From Paracoccaceae bacterium (GTDB lineage: Bacteria > Pseudomonadota > Alphaproteobacteria > Rhodobacterales > Rhodobacteraceae), in contig JABDLJ010000031.1 in NCBI GenBank assembly GCA_013003075.1, positions 1-64,000 of the forward strand: a DNA stretch of 64,000 nt. The letters run 5' to 3'. The notes under the pieces were generated by a model that made no database searches, was not told where the DNA came from, and was given only the letters and a program-made list of their open reading frames with translations. A program made the position numbers and the translations under genes. Of the stretch, positions 19,699 through 28,086 are shown in pieces (position 1 is the first letter of the stretch; every line of letters begins with the position of its first letter).

Positions 19699-20148
19699 TC
19701 AGCCCGGCAGCTTGCCCGTCAGCACGTAACGCAGAATTTCGACCACCTGCCTCGGCTCTTCGGCCACGGCCAGCGCTGCGGCGTCGACCTCTTTGAGGGG
19801 ATGCTGATGCTCGGGCCCGTGCAGGACGATCAGCGACTTGCCAAGCGCGCTTGCATAGCCGGCATCGAAAGCCGCGTTCCACTGCTTGTACTTCTCGCCA
19901 AAGCGCACCACCACGACATCTGCATCGGCAATTCCCTTGCGCGTGCGGATCGCGTTGACCATCGCGCCCTTGTGGTCGTGCCAGTACTTGTTCGGCTCTT
20001 CGCCAAGGATGGCAACACCGCAATCGTCCGAGGCTTCGTGATCGGTCACCGGCGAATTGAAGGCCACGCCAAGCCCCTTCGATCCGTCAATGATCTGCTC
20101 TCGCCAGTCGGTGTGGATTTCACCAGAAAGATAAACGTTGAGGGTCAT
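19699..20148 (-). CDS. ytoQ: YtoQ family protein
   Basis: Uncharacterised cytosolic protein related to nucleoside 2-deoxyribosyltransferases. The 149-residue product begins MTLNVYLSGEIHTDWREQII and has the family motifs FNSPVTDHEASDDCGVAILG, NAIRTRKGIADADVVVVRFGEKYKQWNAAFDAGYASALGK and HGPEHQHPLKEVD. The deoxyribosyltransferase-like YLSG and ADVVVVRFGE...AFDAGYA patterns suggest a nucleotide-binding site, but no activity is established to my knowledge. ATG 20148 is chosen over 20175 because it matches the family N-terminus. Confidence 0.85.
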   Translation of the reverse strand: MTLNVYLSGEIHTDWREQIIDGSKGLGVAFNSPVTDHEASDDCGVAILGEEPNKYWHDHKGAMVNAIRTRKGIADADVVVVRFGEKYKQWNAAFDAGYASALGKSLIVLHGPEHQHPLKEVDAAALAVAEEPRQVVEILRYVLTGKLPG

Positions 20149-20246
20149 TGGCGCGTTCTCCTTGTGTGACATCAAAGACCTAGAGCGTCGGCGGCGCCAG
20201 ACAAACCGCCACTGCCATTCCTGTCCGGGGCGGCGGTATCGCCGCC

Positions 20247-22643
20247 TCAGCCGCGCAGCACGCCGCCTGTCGCCTTGCCGACCTTGTCGACGATCTTGGC
20301 GGAAACCGCCTCGATGTCCTTGTCGGTGAGCGTGCTGTCGGTGGGCTGCAACCGGACCGTGATGGCCAGCGATTTCTTGCCTTCGCCAAGCGATCCGCCA
20401 ATGAACTCGTCGAAAAGGCGCACCCCGTCGATCAGCGTCTTGTCAGCGCCGGCCGCTGCATTGACCAGCGCGAGCGCCTCGACATCGGCGTCCACCACGA
20501 AGGCGAAGTCCCGCTCGACCGCCTGCAGATCATTGAGCGCCAGCGCATCGCGCGTCGCAGAGCTTGATCTGCGCTGCGGCACCTCCTCCGGCCAGATGGT
20601 AAAGCCCATGGCCGGTCCTTTCACGTCCATCGCCGAAAGAACCCTGGGATGGATCTCGCCGAAGACGGCCAATACCTTTTTCGGCCCAAGACAGATCATT
20701 CCGTGCCGCTCGGGGTGCCACCACTCGCTGGTGCCGCGCAGGATCTGCGCCTTGGCGGGCGCGCCGATGGCGGCAAGGATCGCCTCGGCGTCGGCCTTGA
20801 CGTCAAAGACATCCACGGACCGCGAAGCGCCATGCACGTCCTTTGGCCCCGTGCGCCCGACCAGAAGGCCCGACACGAGCGTGTGCTGCTCTTCGGGCTC
20901 ACCGCCATGAAAGACCGCGCCCACTTCGAACAGCGCCATGTCGGCAAAGCCCCGCGCCTGATTGCGAGCGGCCGCCTGCAAGAGCCCCGGAAGAAGCGCC
21001 GGGCGCATGTGGCTCATCTCTGACGAGATCGGGTTCTCCAACCGGGTGGCGTCGGTGCCGCCCGAGAACAGCCTGGCCGCCGCCTCGTCGATGAAACTGT
21101 AGGTGACGCATTCGTTGTAGCCCAGCGCCGCCGCCGTCCGCTTGGCGATCTGTTCGCGCTTCTGCATCGGCGTCAGGATCGGCTTTGGCACGCCAACCTG
21201 GGTGCGGCGCATCGGCTTGGCCTCCAGCTTGGTCAAGGAGGCGATCCGCGCCACCTCTTCCACCAGATCGGCCGGGCCCTGGATATCGGGCCGCCAGCTT
21301 GGCGGATGCGCCATGTCGCCCTTCATCGTGAAGCCGAGATCGCTCAGCGTCTGGCGCTGCCGATCGGCGGGGATACTCATCCCCACCAGCGACTGCACGT
21401 GATCGGTATCCAGCCGGAATGCGCGCGTGTCGCCGGGCACCGCGCCAGCAGTCACGACCTCGGACGGCTCACCGCCGCACAGTTCGATAATCATGCGGGT
21501 TGCGTGCTCTAGCCCCACCGGGGTGAAGGCCGGATCGACGCCGCGCTCGAACCGGTATTTGGCATCCGAGTTGATCTTCAGCTTGCGCGCGGTCAGGGCA
21601 ATCGTGATCGGTTTCCAATAAGCGCTCTCGACGAACACGTTCACCGTGTCCGCGGTCACGCCGCTTTCCTCGCCGCCCATGATGCCGGCAAGGCTTTCCG
21701 GCGCGCGGTCGTCCGAGATCACCATCATGCCCGGCTCCAGCGTGTAGGTCTTCTCATCAAGCGCCAGAAGCTGCTCGCCGCCCTTGGCCAGATGCACCCG
21801 CAGATCGCCCTCTACCTTGTCTGCGTCAAAGACGTGCAGCGGGCGATTGCGGTCGTAGGTGAAGAAGTTGGTGATATCGACAAGCGCCGAGATCGGGCGC
21901 AGGCCGATGGCCTTCAGAAGATCCCGCAGCCACTCTGGCGAGGGGCCGTTCTTCACGCCCCGGATCACGCGCCCGACGAACAGCGGGCAACCGTCCAGTG
22001 TATCGGCGTCGATCGACACACCGATCGGGCTGGGGAAGGTGCCGGGAACAGGGTCGGTCTCGGTCGCTTTCAGCGTGCCAAGCCCCCGCGCCGCCAGATC
22101 GCGGGCGATGCCCTGAACGCCCAGCGCGTCGGGGCGGTTCGGCGTGATCGCGATCTCGATCACCGGATCGGTCTTGGCCGGATCGTTCTCGGCCAGCCAG
22201 TCGATGAAACGCGCGCCAACCTTGCCCGAGGGCAATTCGATAATGCCCTCATGCTCGTCCGACAGCTCCATCTCGCGTTCAGAGCACATCATCCCCTGGC
22301 TTTCGACGCCGCGGATCTTGCCGACCTGAATAGTGGTGTCGATGCCGGGGATATAGGTGCCGGGATGCGCCACGACGACGGTAATGCCCGCGCGCGCATT
22401 GGGCGCGCCGCAGATGATCTGGCGGGTGCCCTGATCGGTCTCGACCTCGCAGACGCGCAGCTTGTCGGCGTCGGGATGCTTTTCAGCCTTCAGCACTTTG
22501 CCGATAGTGAAATCCGCCAGCCGCGCGGCCGGGTTCTCGATCCCTTCGACCTCGAGCCCCAGATCGGTGAGCGTCTCGGCGATCTCGTCCACGCTCGCGG
22601 TGGTCTCAAGGTGATGTTTCAACCAGGACAGAGTGAATTTCAT
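20247..22643 (-). CDS. pheT: Phenylalanyl-tRNA synthetase beta subunit
   Basis: Beta chain of the alpha2-beta2 enzyme that charges tRNA-Phe. The 798-residue protein has the usual bacterial length and order: N-terminal tRNA-binding OB domain (about residues 40-150, FTIGKVLKAEKHPDADKLRVCEV), the B3/B4 domain with the editing site (VGRVIRGVKNGPSPEWL, LVDITNFF), the B5 domain, the catalytic-like core (YNECVTYSFIDEAAA) and the C-terminal ferredoxin-fold anticodon-binding domain (LAITVRLQPTDSTLTD). It is the third gene of pheS-ASCH-pheT; the 193-base gap after the ASCH gene holds no gene. Confidence 0.97.
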   Translation of the reverse strand: MKFTLSWLKHHLETTASVDEIAETLTDLGLEVEGIENPAARLADFTIGKVLKAEKHPDADKLRVCEVETDQGTRQIICGAPNARAGITVVVAHPGTYIPGIDTTIQVGKIRGVESQGMMCSEREMELSDEHEGIIELPSGKVGARFIDWLAENDPAKTDPVIEIAITPNRPDALGVQGIARDLAARGLGTLKATETDPVPGTFPSPIGVSIDADTLDGCPLFVGRVIRGVKNGPSPEWLRDLLKAIGLRPISALVDITNFFTYDRNRPLHVFDADKVEGDLRVHLAKGGEQLLALDEKTYTLEPGMMVISDDRAPESLAGIMGGEESGVTADTVNVFVESAYWKPITIALTARKLKINSDAKYRFERGVDPAFTPVGLEHATRMIIELCGGEPSEVVTAGAVPGDTRAFRLDTDHVQSLVGMSIPADRQRQTLSDLGFTMKGDMAHPPSWRPDIQGPADLVEEVARIASLTKLEAKPMRRTQVGVPKPILTPMQKREQIAKRTAAALGYNECVTYSFIDEAAARLFSGGTDATRLENPISSEMSHMRPALLPGLLQAAARNQARGFADMALFEVGAVFHGGEPEEQHTLVSGLLVGRTGPKDVHGASRSVDVFDVKADAEAILAAIGAPAKAQILRGTSEWWHPERHGMICLGPKKVLAVFGEIHPRVLSAMDVKGPAMGFTIWPEEVPQRRSSSATRDALALNDLQAVERDFAFVVDADVEALALVNAAAGADKTLIDGVRLFDEFIGGSLGEGKKSLAITVRLQPTDSTLTDKDIEAVSAKIVDKVGKATGGVLRG

Positions 22644-22836
22644 AAGTCCGTCTCCAAATCGGGTAACGTGGCAGACGCGCTGACCGCGCTATTCAATGAG
22701 CAAAGGCCATCGCCTGACCCGAGGGGTGGACGCAAAGCGCCCGCCCCGTTTGGGCGGATCGGGCGCTGCCCGGCCGAACGGCTGGGCGAGACGCCGCGCA
22801 AGCTCAAACGCTGGAAGGAGTGGGCAGCAAACCGCA

Positions 22837-23268
22837 TCAAATGGCCCGCCCATTCAGATCCTCGACCACCTCGAAATGCTCAAAGACCAGCATCATCTCG
22901 GGATCAAAGCCGCCGTTGCGCTCGAAATACCGCTTGTGCCCGTCCTGCCAGCCCTCAAGGGTCTCATTCTCACCCTCAGCCAGCGCCATCTCTTCGGTGA
23001 CGTCGCAAAACCGCAGCGTGTCCACCTTCAGCGTGCGGATCACCACGGCAGGGGTTCCGTCCCACTCGGTCGCAATGTCGCAGCGGCCAACCACGGGCAT
23101 CGCCTCCGGCTCATCCTCGAAATCGCGCAGCGCGCCGCAGGTCGCCACTTTCTTGCCCGCCCGCACCAGCGCGATCAGCTCGTCCGACAGCGCCTTGCTG
23201 TCGCCGAACCGGAACGTGCCGGCGCCTGGATAGGTGTCTTGCAGGTCTTCGTACTCGGCCTCGCTCAT
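22837..23268 (-). CDS. ASCH domain protein inserted in the pheS-pheT operon
   Basis: Predicted RNA-binding protein of the ASC-1 homology (PUA-like) superfamily. The 143-residue product begins [32 protein letters not shown] and carries the ASCH pattern [13 protein letters not shown] (GxKxxT), [25 protein letters not shown] and WQDGHKRYF. Its ATG overlaps the pheS stop by four bases (ATGA), so it should be made together with the synthetase. Some ASCH proteins are amidohydrolases acting on N4-acetylcytidine and others bind RNA; which applies here is open. The position between synthetase genes hints at a tRNA link, by inference. Confidence 0.85.
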   Translation of the reverse strand: MSEAEYEDLQDTYPGAGTFRFGDSKALSDELIALVRAGKKVATCGALRDFEDEPEAMPVVGRCDIATEWDGTPAVVIRTLKVDTLRFCDVTEEMALAEGENETLEGWQDGHKRYFERNGGFDPEMMLVFEHFEVVEDLNGRAI

Positions 23269-24338
23269 CGCGACAGGCCCTGATGCAGCGTCGGCACATC
23301 GAGCGCCGAAAAGCCGTAATGCCGCAGCCAGCGCAGATCGCTGTCGAAGAAGGCGCGCAGGTCGGGGATGCCGTATTTCAGCATCGCGATCCGGTCGATG
23401 CCCATGCCGAAGGCAAAGCCCTGGTATTTCGCAGGGTCGATCTTGCCGGCCTCCAGTACCTTGGGATGCACCATGCCAGAGCCCAGGATCTCCATCCAGT
23501 CATCGCCCTCGCCCACCTTCAGCTGGCCACCCTCCCAAGAGCAGCGCAGATCGACCTCGGCCGACGGCTCTGTGAAGGGAAAGTGCGAGGCCCGGAAGCG
23601 CAGCTCGACAGTGTCGACCTCGAAATAGGCGCGCACGAATTCCTCGAGCACCCATTTGAGGTTCGCCATCGAGATATCGGTATCAATCGCAAGCCCCTCG
23701 ACCTGGTTGAACATCGGCGTATGCGTCTGGTCATAATCGGCGCGGTAGACCCGTCCCGGCGCGATCACCCGCAAGGGTGCGCCCTGCACCTCCATAGTCC
23801 GGATCTGCACCGGCGAGGTATGCGTGCGCAGCACGTGGGGCGGCCGGTTGTCGCTTTCGTCGCGGTGCATGTAGAACGTGTCCATCTCGCCGCGTGCGGG
23901 GTGATGCTCGGGGATGTTCAGCGCGTCGAAATTGTACCAGTCGCTGTCGATTTGCGGCCCCTCGGCCACCGAAAAACCCATATCGGCGAAGATCGCGGTG
24001 ACCTCTTCCATCACCTGGCTGATGGGGTGGATCGTGCCCTGGGGGCGGGCGCGCCCTGGCAGCGTCACATCCAGCCACTCGGTCCGCAGCCGCGCATCCA
24101 GCGCAGCATCGGCAAGCGCGGCCTTCTTCGCGGCAAGCGCCGAATTGATCTCGTCCTTGAGCGCGTTAAGCGCGGGGCCCGCCACCTGACGCTCTTCGGG
24201 GGTCATCTTGCCCAGTTCGCGCATTTTCAGGCTGATCTCGCCCTTCTTGCCGACCGCCTGTACGCGCAGATACTCCAGCGCGGCCTCGTCGGCCACCTCG
24301 GAAATGGCGCCCAGATATTTTTGTCTCAGTTCGTCCAT
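23265..24338 (-). CDS. pheS: Phenylalanyl-tRNA synthetase alpha subunit
   Basis: Catalytic chain of PheRS. The 357-residue protein has an N-terminal coiled-coil region (residues 1-85) and the class II core: motif 1 around [19 protein letters not shown], motif 2 [26 protein letters not shown] and motif 3 [16 protein letters not shown]. Phe-binding residues near [11 protein letters not shown] are present. Length is normal. A rho-independent terminator lies between rplT and this gene, so pheS probably has its own promoter or depends on read-through. Confidence 0.97.
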   Translation of the reverse strand: MDELRQKYLGAISEVADEAALEYLRVQAVGKKGEISLKMRELGKMTPEERQVAGPALNALKDEINSALAAKKAALADAALDARLRTEWLDVTLPGRARPQGTIHPISQVMEEVTAIFADMGFSVAEGPQIDSDWYNFDALNIPEHHPARGEMDTFYMHRDESDNRPPHVLRTHTSPVQIRTMEVQGAPLRVIAPGRVYRADYDQTHTPMFNQVEGLAIDTDISMANLKWVLEEFVRAYFEVDTVELRFRASHFPFTEPSAEVDLRCSWEGGQLKVGEGDDWMEILGSGMVHPKVLEAGKIDPAKYQGFAFGMGIDRIAMLKYGIPDLRAFFDSDLRWLRHYGFSALDVPTLHQGLSR

Positions 24339-24395
24339 TCGGACCCCCTAGAGTTTGCCCCCGTCCTGCTACCGCGGCGGGGCCCTGAAACACAA

Positions 24396-24428
24396 GAAGC
24401 CGCAAGACCCGTCAAGGTCCGCGGCTTC
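24396..24428 (-). terminator. Terminator between rplT and pheS
   Basis: GAAGCCGC (24396-24403) pairs with GCGGCTTC (24421-24428), extended inside by GACC/GGTC. On the minus strand the stem is followed by TTGTGTTT. It ends the rpmI-rplT transcript and could leak into pheS. I found no Phe-rich leader peptide of the E. coli pheM type in the spacer. Confidence 0.75.
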
Positions 24429-24453
24429 CAGAAAACTGACCCTTACGGGTGAT

Positions 24454-24816
24454 TTACGCGAGCGCGGCCTTCGCCTTATCGACGATGGCCGTAAACGCCT
24501 CGGGCTCGTTCACGGCGAGATCGGCCAGAACCTTGCGGTCCACCTCGATCCCGGCCAGCGACAAGCCGTTGATGAAACGGCTGTAGGTCAAAGCCTCGTC
24601 ATGGTTGCGCACGGCGGCGTTGATCCGCTGGATCCACAGTGCGCGGAAATTGCGCTTGCGGTTCTTGCGGTCGCGCGTGGCGTACTGGTTGGCCTTGTCG
24701 ACGGCCTGCGTTGCGGTTTTGAAGGCGTTCTTGCGACGGCCATAATAGCCCTTCGCCGCCTTGATGACTTTCTTGTGACGCGCGTGCGTGACTTTTCCGC
24801 TGGTAACTCTCGACAT
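24454..24816 (-). CDS. rplT: 50S ribosomal protein L20
   Basis: Large-subunit protein essential early in 50S assembly. The 120-residue product, [18 protein letters not shown]..., shows the L20 hallmark [20 protein letters not shown] and [19 protein letters not shown]. Length matches the family. It is 13 bases downstream of rpmI and is followed by a rho-independent terminator. infC, which often heads this operon in other bacteria, is not upstream here. Confidence 0.98.
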   Translation of the reverse strand: MSRVTSGKVTHARHKKVIKAAKGYYGRRKNAFKTATQAVDKANQYATRDRKNRKRNFRALWIQRINAAVRNHDEALTYSRFINGLSLAGIEVDRKVLADLAVNEPEAFTAIVDKAKAALA

Positions 24817-24829
24817 ATCTCAGCTCTCC

Positions 24830-25030
24830 TTAGCGGTCGTAGGGCATGTAGGATTTGACAATCTTCGCATCGGGGGCCGACAGGGTCGTCGTGCCGCGTG
24901 CGTCGCGGATGAATTTCTTGGTCCGCTTGATCATCCCGTGCCGCTTGCCGGCCTGAGCTGACATGACCTTGCCGGTCGCAGTCACCTTGAAGCGCTTCTT
25001 GGCGCTCGATTTGGTCTTCATCTTGGGCAT
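24830..25030 (-). CDS. rpmI: 50S ribosomal protein L35
   Basis: Small basic large-subunit protein. The 66-residue product begins [20 protein letters not shown] and contains [20 protein letters not shown], the L35 signature. The open frame runs back to 25078, but the conserved MPKMKTK start is at 25030. It is the first gene of an rpmI-rplT pair, with a good promoter at 25109-25137. Confidence 0.97.
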   Translation of the reverse strand: MPKMKTKSSAKKRFKVTATGKVMSAQAGKRHGMIKRTKKFIRDARGTTTLSAPDAKIVKSYMPYDR

Positions 25031-25108
25031 TTCCGTCTCCATCTGTCTGGTCGGTGAGCGCGCGACTCGGCATGCCACTTAGGCCGGCCGCGCGGATCTA
25101 GAAGCGCT

Positions 25109-25137
25109 CGTATAGAAGCGCATCACGTTCTGTGCAA
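25109..25137 (-). promoter_or_regulatory. Sigma-70-type promoter of rpmI-rplT
   Basis: On the minus strand TTGCAC (25137-25132) and TATACG (25114-25109) are separated by 17 bases, placed about 80 bases upstream of the rpmI start. This is a good match to the housekeeping promoter spacing expected for a ribosomal protein gene. Confidence 0.6.
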
Positions 25138-25148
25138 GTGGATTTATC

Positions 25149-25376
25149 TCAGCCCAGCAGGTCGCCGAAGACTTCCAGGATCAGTCCCGGCAACTCGTCC
25201 ACCGTATAACCGCTGGGGTTCAGGATCAGCGCGGCGACCATCATGCCGCCGCCGACAAGCACAAGAACCGTTGCCGATCGAAGCGTCCGTCCGCTGGTCG
25301 AGAAATAGCTGATCACCGCCGGGATCGCGCACAGCGCGATCAGAAAGCCGAAAACCATCAAGACGTCTGGGTTCAT
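25149..25376 (-). CDS. Small two-helix membrane protein (75 aa)
   Basis: Unrecognised hypothetical protein. It has two hydrophobic segments: MVFGFLIALCAIPAVISYF (residues 7-25) and SATVLVLVGGGMMVAALIL (about 34-52), followed by a short tail ending ILEVFGDLLG. It begins 33 bases after the pyruvate kinase stop on the same strand, so it is probably the distal gene of that operon. I know of no function. Confidence 0.7.
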   Translation of the reverse strand: MNPDVLMVFGFLIALCAIPAVISYFSTSGRTLRSATVLVLVGGGMMVAALILNPSGYTVDELPGLILEVFGDLLG

Positions 25377-25409
25377 GACCGAAGAGCTCTTGTGAAATAC
25401 AGGGAACAG

Positions 25410-26855
25410 TTAGTCCCCTTCGGTGCTGAAAATCAACCTTTCTGCGCAAGGCGCAACTCTGAGGATATTGGTGGATCCCGGTACGTTGAACGGCACGCCC
25501 GCAGTCACGACGATGTGGTCGGTTTCTTCGGCAAAGCCATCCGCCAGCGCGGCCCGTGCGGCGTTCACAACCGCCTGCTTGAAGCGCTCCAGCTCGCCAG
25601 TGATCACGCAATGCAGACCCCAGATCAGTGCAAGCCTCCGGGCCGCCGGGTCGCCATGGGTCATCGCGATGATCGGAACGCGGGGGCGTTCGCGCGCCAC
25701 GAGACGCGCCGTGGTACCCGACTGGGAAAAGCAGCAGATCGCCTTGATATCCGTCGTCTCTGCGATCTCACGCGCGGCCGACACGATCCCGTCCGCCACG
25801 GTATCCTTGGGCCCGCCCCGGCTGGCATCGATCACTTCGCGGTAGGTTGGGTCGCTTTCGACCTCGATCGCGACCGCGTTCATCGTGGCGACTGCCTCTA
25901 CAGGATAGTCGCCGGCCGCCGATTCGGCAGACAGCATCACGGCATCTGCGCCTTCGTAGATGGCGGCAGCCACATCGGAGACCTCTGCGCGGGTCGGGAT
26001 CGGGCTTTCGATCATCGATTCCATCATCTGGGTCGCCACGATGACCGGCTTGGCGGCCGTCCGGGCCTTGCGCACCAGGCGCTTCTGGATCGGCGGTACG
26101 TTCTGCACCGGAAGTTCGACCCCAAGATCGCCGCGCGCCACCATGATGCCGTCGGACACTTTCAGGATTTCATCGAATTCCTTCACCGCGGCCGGCTTTT
26201 CGATCTTCGACATGATGGCGGCGCGGCCATTGGCCAGCTCGCGCGCCTCCCAGACATCCTTGGGCCGCTGGACAAACGACAACGCCAGCCAGTCAACGCC
26301 CAGCTCGCACACGTATTCCAGATCGCTTCGGTCCTTTTCCGACAAGGCGGCAAGCGGCAGAACCACGTCAGGAACGTTCACCCCCTTGCGGTTCGAGATC
26401 GTCCCACCGACTTGGACGGTGCAGCTTGCATGGCTGGTGTCGCACCGATCGACCACCAGCCGGATCTTGCCGTCGTTCACCAACAGATGCGAGCCGGGCT
26501 CGAGCGCGGCGAAAATCTCGGGATGCGGTAGTTGAACACGGCTTGCATCGCCCTCGGCATCATCGAGATCAAGACGGAATGTCTGCCCCGCCTCCAGGTC
26601 TTCGGCCCCTTTGGCAAAGACACCAACCCGCAGCTTGGGGCCCTGAAGGTCGGCCAGAATGCCGATCGGCCGTCCGGTCTCGGCCTCGACAGTCCGGATT
26701 ATCTTGTGGCGCTTGGCAATTTCTTCATGCGAGCCGTGGCTCATGTTCAGGCGAAACACGTCCGCACCGGCATCGAACAAGGCGCGGATGGTCTTGTGGT
26801 CGCTGGATGCCGGCCCAAGCGTTGCAACGATCTTGACGTTCCGAAGGCGTCTCAT
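25410..26855 (-). CDS. pyk: Pyruvate kinase
   Basis: Final glycolytic enzyme, converting phosphoenolpyruvate and ADP to pyruvate and ATP. The 481-residue protein has the normal length and the signatures KIVATLGPASS, DVFRLNMSHG, the catalytic IMSKIEKPAAV (Lys and Glu metal site), VARGDLGVELP and ATQMMESMIESPIPTRAEVSDVA, with a C-terminal regulatory domain from about residue 350. In this locus it would also take up carbon from the galactose pathway encoded later in the window. Confidence 0.97.
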   Translation of the reverse strand: MRRLRNVKIVATLGPASSDHKTIRALFDAGADVFRLNMSHGSHEEIAKRHKIIRTVEAETGRPIGILADLQGPKLRVGVFAKGAEDLEAGQTFRLDLDDAEGDASRVQLPHPEIFAALEPGSHLLVNDGKIRLVVDRCDTSHASCTVQVGGTISNRKGVNVPDVVLPLAALSEKDRSDLEYVCELGVDWLALSFVQRPKDVWEARELANGRAAIMSKIEKPAAVKEFDEILKVSDGIMVARGDLGVELPVQNVPPIQKRLVRKARTAAKPVIVATQMMESMIESPIPTRAEVSDVAAAIYEGADAVMLSAESAAGDYPVEAVATMNAVAIEVESDPTYREVIDASRGGPKDTVADGIVSAAREIAETTDIKAICCFSQSGTTARLVARERPRVPIIAMTHGDPAARRLALIWGLHCVITGELERFKQAVVNAARAALADGFAEETDHIVVTAGVPFNVPGSTNILRVAPCAERLIFSTEGD

Positions 26856-26987
26856 ATGCCTCGTCCCCTACTTTCTGGTCATTTTTTCGATGGGCCGAGC
26901 GCGTTATGACCCAAAAGTTAGCGTATGACAACTGGCGCTTTGCGATCGAGTGCCATAGATCAGGATCGCAGAAAAAGTGAAGGTTTC

Positions 26988-27728
26988 ATGACAATCGAAG
27001 CGTTTGAAATTCTGGGGCGGGATCGACCTGAAAACTGGCTGGTTGCCTGCGATCACGCCACCAATCGGGTTCCTTACGAGATTTGCGGCGGCTCTCTGGG
27101 GCTGTCTGACGAGCAGATGCAGAGGCACATCGCCTACGACATCGGGGCCGAGGGCGTATCGCGCCAGCTTGGCCAGCTCTTGTCTGCGCCGGCGATCTTG
27201 TCGCGGTTCTCGCGTCTGGTGATCGATCCCAACCGCGGCGAGGACGATCCGACCCTTATCATGAAGGTCTACGACCAGACGATCGTTCCCGAGAACCGGC
27301 ATATCAGCCCGGCCGAACGCGAACGCCGGCTGAACAGCTATTACCGCCCCTATCACGACGCCTATGCCGAGCTTGCCGCGCGCCAGGACGACACCATCAT
27401 TGTGGCGGTGCACAGCTACACACCCCAACTGGCCGGGCGGCGCTTGCGCCCTTGGCATGTCGGCCTGCTTTTCGGGCAAGACGAGCGACTGGCGCTGCCG
27501 CTTCTGGAGCGGCTCGAAAATGAGCCCGACCTCTGTATCGGGCGCAACCAGCCCTATGCCGGACACCTGCCCGGAGATTCGGTTCATCGGCACGGGCTTC
27601 TGACCGGCCGCGCCAACATATTGATAGAGCTGCGCCATGACCTGATTGAAACCGAAGCGCAGCAAGAGGCCTGGGCCAAGCGGCTTGCCCCGTTCCTGAT
27701 CGAGGCCCGCGCCGCTGCGAACCTTTAG
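26988..27728 (+). CDS. N-formylglutamate amidohydrolase family protein
   Basis: Predicted zinc-dependent amidohydrolase. The 246-residue product begins MTIEAFEILGRDRPENWLV and shows the family motifs VACDHATNRVP (metal-site His), FSRLVIDPNRGEDDPTL, VAVHSYTPQL and a late LLTGRANILIELRHDLI. HutG2-type enzymes cleave N-formylglutamate in histidine degradation, but no hut genes are adjacent, and this subfamily (COG3931) is often stand-alone. Start at 26988 chosen over 26925, which has no family similarity. The gene is divergent from pyk. Confidence 0.85.
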   Translation: MTIEAFEILGRDRPENWLVACDHATNRVPYEICGGSLGLSDEQMQRHIAYDIGAEGVSRQLGQLLSAPAILSRFSRLVIDPNRGEDDPTLIMKVYDQTIVPENRHISPAERERRLNSYYRPYHDAYAELAARQDDTIIVAVHSYTPQLAGRRLRPWHVGLLFGQDERLALPLLERLENEPDLCIGRNQPYAGHLPGDSVHRHGLLTGRANILIELRHDLIETEAQQEAWAKRLAPFLIEARAAANL

Positions 27729-27752
27729 ACCAACCTGAATGGAGTCTGACCA

Positions 27753-28049
27753 ATGGATGACCAAACCCGTACTGAACTTGAGGCCGCCGCGTTTCGCCGC
27801 ATGCGCGACCACCTTGCAGAACGCACGGACGTACAGAATATCGACATGATGACCCTGACCGGCTTTTGCCGGAACTGCCTGAGCCGCTGGTACCAGGAGG
27901 CCGCCGCCGCGCGCGGGATCGAGATGACAAAGGACGAAGGCCGCGAGGCGGTCTACAAAATGCCCTACACCGAATGGCGCGACAAATATCAGACCGAAGC
28001 GACGGCCGAGCAAAAAGCCGCGTTCGAGGCCGCACCGAAAGCGCACTGA
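27753..28049 (+). CDS. DUF1244 family protein
   Basis: Conserved small protein of unknown function, common in Alpha- and Gammaproteobacteria. The 98-residue product has the family core RMRDHLAERTDVQNIDMMTLTGFCRNCLSRW, with a CxxC pair (FCRNC) that could bind a metal, and AVYKMPYTEWRDKYQ. A GGAGTC sequence precedes the ATG. It lies 24 bases after the amidohydrolase gene and is probably co-transcribed with it. No function is inferred. Confidence 0.88.
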   Translation: MDDQTRTELEAAAFRRMRDHLAERTDVQNIDMMTLTGFCRNCLSRWYQEAAAARGIEMTKDEGREAVYKMPYTEWRDKYQTEATAEQKAAFEAAPKAH

Positions 28050-28086
28050 CAGGGGCGGGCCCGCCGCGTTGTGCCTACCTGCTGCG

